From Croceivirga sp. (GTDB taxonomy: Bacteria > Bacteroidota > Bacteroidia > Flavobacteriales > Flavobacteriaceae): 64,000 bases of DNA. Numbering within the stretch: the first letter of the stretch is position 1; each line of letters starts with the position of its first letter. Positions 59,555 to 64,000 of this stretch are shown piece by piece. The stretch lies in the NCBI GenBank assembly GCA_028281025.1, contig JANQKR010000043.1, positions 1 to 64,000 on the forward strand, given 5' to 3'. The notes under the pieces are model-generated. The model ran no database searches. It saw nothing but the letters and a program-made list of their open reading frames with translations, and was not told where the DNA came from. Made by a program: the position numbers and the translations under genes.

Positions 59555-60199
59555 TCATATCGGAAGATTCAGGGATTGATTGGGGTCGATACTAAGCAAT
59601 AATCGTTCTTCACCGCTTTTTTCAATGTTTGGACTGCGGTGCAGAACAGGGGTTGAGTCCGGATATAGGGCGCCTTTTAAAACCACTACATCCCCAGTGG
59701 CAACCTGCCGAATAAGGCTTTCGTCAGGCACAATATTTTGGTTGCTTTTTCCGCTTAGATAGGCTTTTCGATCAACGGCATTCTCAGGTAGCCATAAAGT
59801 ACCTGGCCCATAATAGGTGCAAAGCATTCTGAGTTCATTGTTGTCCGCATGGAACCTGGAGCACATATTGGTGCTGACCGTGGCCAGTGAAACGCGAAAA
59901 GAAGATACCTTGGTCACTTGTTCGAACAATTCCAAAAGATATAAAATGTCTCCCAATAGGCCCATATGCTCCGGAAGTACGTTGGTCAAATAGGAGCTCA
60001 GGGAAAATATGATTTCTTCCACTGTACCATTTGCCCGGCATTCCATCGGCCGTTTGACGGCTTGGGCAAGCTCTCCCTTCAATTGTGTTATCCCCCGTTG
60101 ATAGATGGCGAGATTTTTGGTTTTCAAGTGAATGTCCTGTAATATGCTTACATCAGTGCCAATTGAGGAATGGTCATCCAAGATGTTGATTGGTATCAT
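59555..60199 (-). CDS. DUF1826 family protein
   Basis: The 214-residue protein shows the family's SRFHADNNELRMLCTYYGPGTLWLP stretch (quoted in part as pattern), a CRANGTVEEI segment and a PVLHRSP segment with conserved His/Asp likely for iron or zinc binding (resembling a cupin-like oxygenase core H-x-D). DUF1826 genes commonly occur in Zur regulons with COG0523 chaperones. Its start overlaps the MerC-like stop by four bases. Confidence 0.85.
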   Translation of the reverse strand: MIPINILDDHSSIGTDVSILQDIHLKTKNLAIYQRGITQLKGELAQAVKRPMECRANGTVEEIIFSLSSYLTNVLPEHMGLLGDILYLLELFEQVTKVSSFRVSLATVSTNMCSRFHADNNELRMLCTYYGPGTLWLPENAVDRKAYLSGKSNQNIVPDESLIRQVATGDVVVLKGALYPDSTPVLHRSPNIEKSGEERLLLSIDPNQSLNLPI

Positions 60200-60630
60200 T
60201 GATCGGTATTTTCAGCGGTGACTTCCAACCTGGATTTTTTACAATGGCGATGGTTGTACAAATGTGCTACAACCAGGGTAATGGAGCCAACATACATGAA
60301 CCATATCCCGTGGTGGAAATGAAAGCTCTCGGATAAAAGCCCAATGGCAAAAATGCTCCATGCCCCCCATAAAACCCTCTTAATGCCCATATGATTGGTA
60401 TGTCTTGCGGAATACCAAACCGCGGCCAGACTCAAAACCAAAAAAAGGTAATCCAATAGCGCCCAAAAACCGGGGCCATGACTATGTTTACCCATGGTGG
60501 TCTCCAAAACCGGTCTAGCGGCAAAAAACACAGGGGTCAGTGCACAATGGATGGCGCAAAGGCCACTGGCCGCTGCTCCGAGGAAGTCGGAATAACTTAA
60601 TTTTTCCATTTGTCCTATACTGCGCATCAT
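60196..60630 (-). CDS. MerC-domain membrane protein
   Basis: The 144-residue protein has four helices with a CAIHC pair (AASGLCAIHCALTPVFF) in the first helix and a His-rich loop (HSHGPG, FHFHHG), typical of MerC-like transporters linked to zinc or mercury. An internal start at 60609 (MEKLSYSD) preceded by AGGACAA is also possible. It is the first gene of the operon facing zur, whose boxes lie 20 bases upstream. Confidence 0.85.
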   Translation of the reverse strand: MMRSIGQMEKLSYSDFLGAAASGLCAIHCALTPVFFAARPVLETTMGKHSHGPGFWALLDYLFLVLSLAAVWYSARHTNHMGIKRVLWGAWSIFAIGLLSESFHFHHGIWFMYVGSITLVVAHLYNHRHCKKSRLEVTAENTDQ

Positions 60631-60649
60631 GTATTCTTACGGTCTTAAA

Positions 60650-60664
60650 TGCAACTGAGTCGCA
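60650..60664. promoter_or_regulatory. Candidate secondary Zur box
   Basis: TGCAACT-G-AGTCGCA (60650-60664) is a 7-1-7 repeat differing at one position from the full palindrome 36 bases away. It lies 20 bases upstream of the MerC-like start. Confidence 0.6.
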
Positions 60665-60683
60665 AAAATAAACAAACAATTTG

Positions 60684-60706
60684 TTATTGCAACTCAGTTG
60701 CAATAA
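60684..60706. promoter_or_regulatory. Candidate Zur box (perfect palindrome)
   Basis: TTATTGCAACT and its exact complement flank a central C, a 23-base perfect palindrome ending nine bases before the zur start. Fur-family regulators bind such 7-1-7 elements. Location between two divergent zinc-related genes supports autoregulation and repression of the MerC-like operon under zinc sufficiency. Confidence 0.75.
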
Positions 60707-60715
60707 ATTTACGGC

Positions 60716-61111
60716 ATGGGAATAATTCGAAGGACCAAGTCGGTCAAAGCATTGCTCAATGAATTTGTGCAGACCAAAATGGCCCTATCCACAATGGAAC
60801 TGGTGGAACGGCTACATCACCAAATGAACAAGTCTACGGTTTACCGGATTCTGGAGCGTTTGGAAGATGATGGTATCTTGCATTCGTTTACCGGAAAAGA
60901 TGGGCTTACGTGGTATGCACTATGTAACAACAATGGTTGTTCACCCCTGCAACATAGGGATACCCATCCGCATTTTCAGTGTCGGGATTGTGGCAAAACG
61001 GAATGCCTATCCATTAGCATTCCTATTCCAGAGGTTGCGGAGCACCGCATAGATTCCGTCTCCCTTTTGTTGGTAGGGAGATGTGCAGATTGTATTTCCA
61101 GTTTGAATTAA
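60716..61111 (+). CDS. zur: Fur-family transcriptional regulator, probably Zur
   Basis: The 131-residue protein has a winged-helix region (NKSTVYRILERLEDDGILH) and the structural zinc Cys4 site CRDCGKTEC with CADC near the end, plus HPHFQC in the dimerisation/metal domain. Zinc specificity rather than iron is inferred from the neighbours (COG0523, DUF1826, MerC) and the operator. It starts nine bases after a perfect palindrome and is likely self-repressed. Confidence 0.88.
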   Translation: MGIIRRTKSVKALLNEFVQTKMALSTMELVERLHHQMNKSTVYRILERLEDDGILHSFTGKDGLTWYALCNNNGCSPLQHRDTHPHFQCRDCGKTECLSISIPIPEVAEHRIDSVSLLLVGRCADCISSLN

Positions 61112-61189
61112 AAAAGAAACGTATGCGCTTATTATGGGAAACCCGCACCAATTTGCACTGTCTTTACCGACAGGGAACAACTATAAAAT

Positions 61190-62098
61190 ATGAGAGATAA
61201 GAACAGTTTCGAGATTATTATCGTTGGCGGAAGTTATTCAGGGCTATCGGCAGGAATGTCCTTGGGCAGAGCATTAAAAAATGTTTTGATCATAGACAGC
61301 GGACAACCTTGCAATGGTCAAACGCCACATTCACACAACTTCATTACCCAGGACGGAAAAACGCCGAAGGAAATAGCTGCGCTTGCCAGACAGCAAGTTG
61401 GAGAATATGGAACCGTTGAATTTTATGAGGGCCTTGCAACAAACGCAAAAAAAGCCACCAATGGATTTGAAATAACCACCCAAAGGGGCGATATATTCAC
61501 GGCGCGGAAACTCATTTTTGCGACAGGGGTTAAGGACCTAATGCCCAACATAAACGGTTTTGCAGAATGTTGGGGAAAATCCGTTATCCATTGTCCGTAT
61601 TGCCACGGTTACGAAGTAAGAAATAAAAAAACGGGCATATTGGCCAATGGTGATGCTGCATTCCATTATGCCCAACTCATTAGTAATTGGACAAAAGATC
61701 TGACCCTATTCACAAATGGAAAAAGTACCTTAAATCAAGTGCAGATGGAAAAGATAAAGAAACGTGACATTTCCATTGTGGAGAAAAAGATTGCTTCTTT
61801 TGAACACCGTAATGGAAATATCCATCAAATTGTTTTTGAAGATCATTTCACTTTTAAGCTTAAAGCAATCTACGCACGACCAGACTTTGAACAACATTGT
61901 AAAATTCCGGAAAAACTGGGATGCGAGTTGACGGAAGAGGGACTCATAAAGGTAGATTTCTTTCAAAAAACGACGGTGGAAGGTGTTTTCGCCTGTGGGG
62001 ACAATGCAAGCCCGTTGCGGGCCGTCTCCTATGCTGTGGCAACGGGAACCATTGCAGCTGCCATGCTCAACAACGGAATGGCCGAGGAAGCGTTTTAA
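61190..62098 (+). CDS. NAD(P)/FAD-dependent oxidoreductase (thioredoxin-reductase-like)
   Basis: The 302-residue protein has an FAD-binding GGSYSGLSAG, a second ATGVKD site, a CPYC (C135-x-x-C138) in HCPYCHGYEV that resembles the thioredoxin-reductase disulfide, and a C-terminal GVFACGDNASPLRAVSYAVATGTIAA FAD segment. It is shorter than true thioredoxin reductases. Target likely a thiol or small disulfide. It lies 78 bases after zur in the same direction; shared transcription is possible. Confidence 0.88.
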   Translation: MRDKNSFEIIIVGGSYSGLSAGMSLGRALKNVLIIDSGQPCNGQTPHSHNFITQDGKTPKEIAALARQQVGEYGTVEFYEGLATNAKKATNGFEITTQRGDIFTARKLIFATGVKDLMPNINGFAECWGKSVIHCPYCHGYEVRNKKTGILANGDAAFHYAQLISNWTKDLTLFTNGKSTLNQVQMEKIKKRDISIVEKKIASFEHRNGNIHQIVFEDHFTFKLKAIYARPDFEQHCKIPEKLGCELTEEGLIKVDFFQKTTVEGVFACGDNASPLRAVSYAVATGTIAAAMLNNGMAEEAF

Positions 62099-62315
62099 GG
62101 GGAATAAGCTGTGCTGAACCCTTTGTATTACGCTTATTGTCAACAACAGCGGGGAACGCCACACAAGACCGTTATCGGCAAAATTGTGGACCCAAAGAAT
62201 TGGGCCTGTAAAATATTTAACAAAGAAATAAACTCCATTAAGAATCAGAAAGTCTTTCAGATTTTTAGTTTAGACCTGAAAAAATGAACGTTGGACCTGT
62301 AAAGAAATTAAAAGA

Positions 62316-63653
62316 ATGAAGCTATTCAATTATCTAGCATTGCGAGTTGCCATCCTGGCATGCCTCTCGGTTGTTCCTGTTATTGCGCAACATCATCATG
62401 ATGGTCTCCACCATTGGGAGGTTCCCAGCCGGGATCCCGATCGGATCATGTTGACGTTCCATGGTGATCCGGCAACAAGCCGAGCAGTAACCTGGCGCAC
62501 TGATACCAACATTACCCAAGCGGTTGCACAAATTGCAGAGGCCACAGTGAATTCCGGGTTTGCTGATGATGCGGTGACGATAGCTGCCAAAACGGAACCA
62601 TTCGATTTGGGTCTGTACAAAAGCAATGCTTCCCTGATCGTCCACTACCATAGTGTAGTTTTCGAAGGGCTAAAACCAGATATGCTGTATGCCTATCGGG
62701 TTGGGGATGGCAACGATTACTGGTCCGAATGGATCCAGTTTCGTACGGCAAAACCTGATTATGCCCCAACCCAATTCGTATATTTCGGTGACGCCCAGAA
62801 TGATGTGCTCGCCCATTGGTCCCGCGTAATCCGCATGGCCTATCAAACTGCCCCCGATGCCTCTTTTGTGGTCCATGCCGGAGATTTGATTAATACTGCC
62901 CACCGGGACCAGGAATGGGCAGAATGGTATAAAGCCGGTGGATTTATCCACAGCCAATGGACGGCAATACCCGTTGTTGGGAATCACGAATTCTCATCCA
63001 TCGAAAAGGGGGAGGCACGGAAGCTTTCCATTCAATGGCGGCCACAGTTCACACTACCGGTGGAGAAGGATTTGGACCCAAAACTACATGAGACCGTATA
63101 TACCGTAGATTATCAGGATGTACGAATCATTGCCCTTAACTCCAATGATCTGCTTGAAGAACAAACCGAGTATCTTGAAAAGCAACTGAAAAATTGCACC
63201 GCTAAATGGAAGATCATTACCTGCCACCATTCCGTATTCTCACCAGCAAAGGGACGTGACTTTCAGTTCGCACGTGAAAACTGGAAACCACTTCTTGACA
63301 AATATGGTGTGGATTTAGTGCTCAATGGCCATGATCACACGTATGCGCGAGGTCATGTGCCCGTTCGAACGACTGATTCGGAAAATGATGATGACCTCAG
63401 TACGATCTATGTCACTTCCGTAAGTGGTCCTAAACAGTATGAGATAGATGCTGAACAAATGAAAGCCTATGCAACCCAGGGCTATCGCCTGGACAAATCG
63501 GCCGAACAAACCCAATTCTTCCAGGTCATCACTATTGAGAACAACACACTTACCTACGTGGCGTACACGACCTTGGGTGAAGAATATGACCGGGCCTTGA
63601 TAACCAAAGACTTCAGTACTGGAAAGAAAACACTACGGCATAAGGCCGAGTAG
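62316..63653 (+). CDS. Purple acid phosphatase-family metallophosphatase
   Basis: The 445-residue protein has a signal peptide (VAILACLSVVPVIA), an N-terminal fibronectin-III-like domain (about 35-145) and a metallophosphatase domain with GDAQND, HAGDLINTAHRDQEW, VGNHEF, ITCHHS and LNGHDHTYARGH, which carry the binuclear metal ligands. It would release phosphate from esters in the periplasm or outside. Its gene is followed by the boundary-like repeat at 63657. Confidence 0.92.
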   Translation: MKLFNYLALRVAILACLSVVPVIAQHHHDGLHHWEVPSRDPDRIMLTFHGDPATSRAVTWRTDTNITQAVAQIAEATVNSGFADDAVTIAAKTEPFDLGLYKSNASLIVHYHSVVFEGLKPDMLYAYRVGDGNDYWSEWIQFRTAKPDYAPTQFVYFGDAQNDVLAHWSRVIRMAYQTAPDASFVVHAGDLINTAHRDQEWAEWYKAGGFIHSQWTAIPVVGNHEFSSIEKGEARKLSIQWRPQFTLPVEKDLDPKLHETVYTVDYQDVRIIALNSNDLLEEQTEYLEKQLKNCTAKWKIITCHHSVFSPAKGRDFQFARENWKPLLDKYGVDLVLNGHDHTYARGHVPVRTTDSENDDDLSTIYVTSVSGPKQYEIDAEQMKAYATQGYRLDKSAEQTQFFQVITIENNTLTYVAYTTLGEEYDRALITKDFSTGKKTLRHKAE

Positions 63654-63656
63654 TAG

Positions 63657-63728
63657 CTCCGCAATCAAGCACAAGTTCTTGTTGCCGTTTAAAGGAAAAT
63701 CCCACCAAGTGCACTTGTGTGGGATTTT
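63657..63728 (+). terminator. Terminator inside a repeat of the 15105-15175 boundary
   Basis: CTCCGCAATCAAGC (63657-63670) is identical to 15105-15118, and the rest aligns with the hairpin pattern there. AAAATCCCAC (63696-63705) pairs with GTGGGATTTT (63719-63728) around the self-complementary CAAGTGCACTTG, an unusually long stem. It terminates the phosphatase gene four bases downstream of its stop. It may mark the edge of a second, older insertion. Confidence 0.75.
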
Positions 63729-63817
63729 ATCATTTGGATAAGCATGACATTGGGCCTACCGTTTCATCCCATATGTCTTCTTTACCATTAACCGCTCCTT
63801 ATAAAAATTCATTATTT

Positions 63818-64000
63818 ATGAAAGTTATTTCATATTTTTATGAAATATTATTAAAAACTATGCGACTAGAAGATTTAGGATACCTATCCATTGGCTCCCA
63901 AATGCGAAGGGTCTACGAGAAACTGCAATCCGAAGGAGATAGCATTTATAAGAACATGGGGATTCCATTCAAGTCCAGTTGGTTTCCCATATACTATGTA
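63818..64000 (+). CDS. MarR-family regulator, N-terminal part (runs off the window)
   Basis: The frame is open to the end of the window. Two in-frame starts are possible: 63818 and 63860. The readable residues (MRLEDLGYLSIGSQMRRVYEKL from 63860, quoted in part, then IPFKSSWFPIYYV) match the opening of Bacteroidetes MarR-type helix-turn-helix proteins that often carry a C-terminal GNAT acetyltransferase domain. The rest is not visible. Confidence 0.7.
   Translation, partial: MKVISYFYEILLKTMRLEDLGYLSIGSQMRRVYEKLQSEGDSIYKNMGIPFKSSWFPIYYV

Noticed and set aside
62334-62651. 105-codon minus-strand frame
   Set aside because: Antisense to the phosphatase signal peptide and domain start.

Overview
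The window looks like chromosome of a marine member of the Flavobacteriaceae (Bacteroidetes). The support is a SusC/SusD pair with a FecR/ECF-sigma regulator, several S1 sulfatases, DUF5916 outer-membrane proteins, LytTR/LytS two-component genes, an IntDOT-like tyrosine recombinase and the general scarcity of Shine-Dalgarno sequences. Genus and species cannot be read from the sequence.

Region 1 (about 1-15.3 kb) is an integrative island in a tRNA-Ser(UGA) gene. The last 17 bases of the tRNA region (83-99) recur exactly at 15250-15266 and with changes at 15096-15110, and the tyrosine integrase gene lies just inside the left end. No relaxase or conjugation genes are visible. The cargo is a DUF5916 protein, an ABC-2 exporter (ATPase and two permeases), a LytS/LytR two-component pair, a LpxL-like acyltransferase and a small secreted protein. 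At the far end is a compact gene-expression module: a bS21 ribosomal protein paralogue, a NYN-LOTUS putative RNase and a group 2 sigma-70 factor in a tight row, then a cold-shock protein on the other strand. The order rpsU-(NYN)-sigma resembles the rpsU-dnaG-rpoD operon of Proteobacteria with the primase replaced.

Region 2 (15.5-41.2 kb) is a polysaccharide utilisation locus. Reading leftwards on the minus strand: FecR, SusC, SusD, GH2 beta-galactosidase-like enzyme, sulfatase, enolase-superfamily sugar-acid dehydratase-like enzyme, SDR dehydrogenase, GH28-like beta-helix protein, sulfatase, serine hydrolase, Na+/solute symporter, phosphotriesterase-like hydrolase and a TRAP transporter (P, Q, M). 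The ECF sigma factor and a third sulfatase diverge on the plus strand. Together these suggest import and breakdown of a sulfated galactoside- and uronate-containing glycan, with acidic sugars or aldonates handled by the TRAP transporter, dehydratase and SDR. The exact substrate is not determined.

Region 3 (41.2-49.2 kb, plus strand) mixes decayed and intact genes: a second DUF5916 gene interrupted by one in-frame TGA, a membrane-anchored beta-lactamase-fold hydrolase, a truncated amidohydrolase remnant, an intact amidohydrolase and a periplasmic protein of unknown function. Upstream lies a weak copy of the island's right-end sequence.

Region 4 (49.2-62.1 kb) is mainly metal homeostasis. A minus-strand operon encodes a TonB-dependent receptor, a DoxX-like protein, an isoprenylcysteine-methyltransferase-like protein, an ABC ATPase and a large permease fused to an M1-peptidase-like domain that has lost its zinc motif. 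A His/Cys-rich small protein, MogA, a COG0523 metallochaperone, DUF1826, MerC-like and Fur/Zur genes follow. A perfect palindrome (60684-60706) and a weaker copy (60650-60664) between the divergent merC-like and zur genes are candidate Zur operators.

Region 5 (62.3-64 kb) has a purple acid phosphatase, then a terminator/att-like segment matching that at 15105-15175, and the start of a MarR-type gene running off the window. The two similar boundary segments hint that islands have accumulated repeatedly behind this tRNA.
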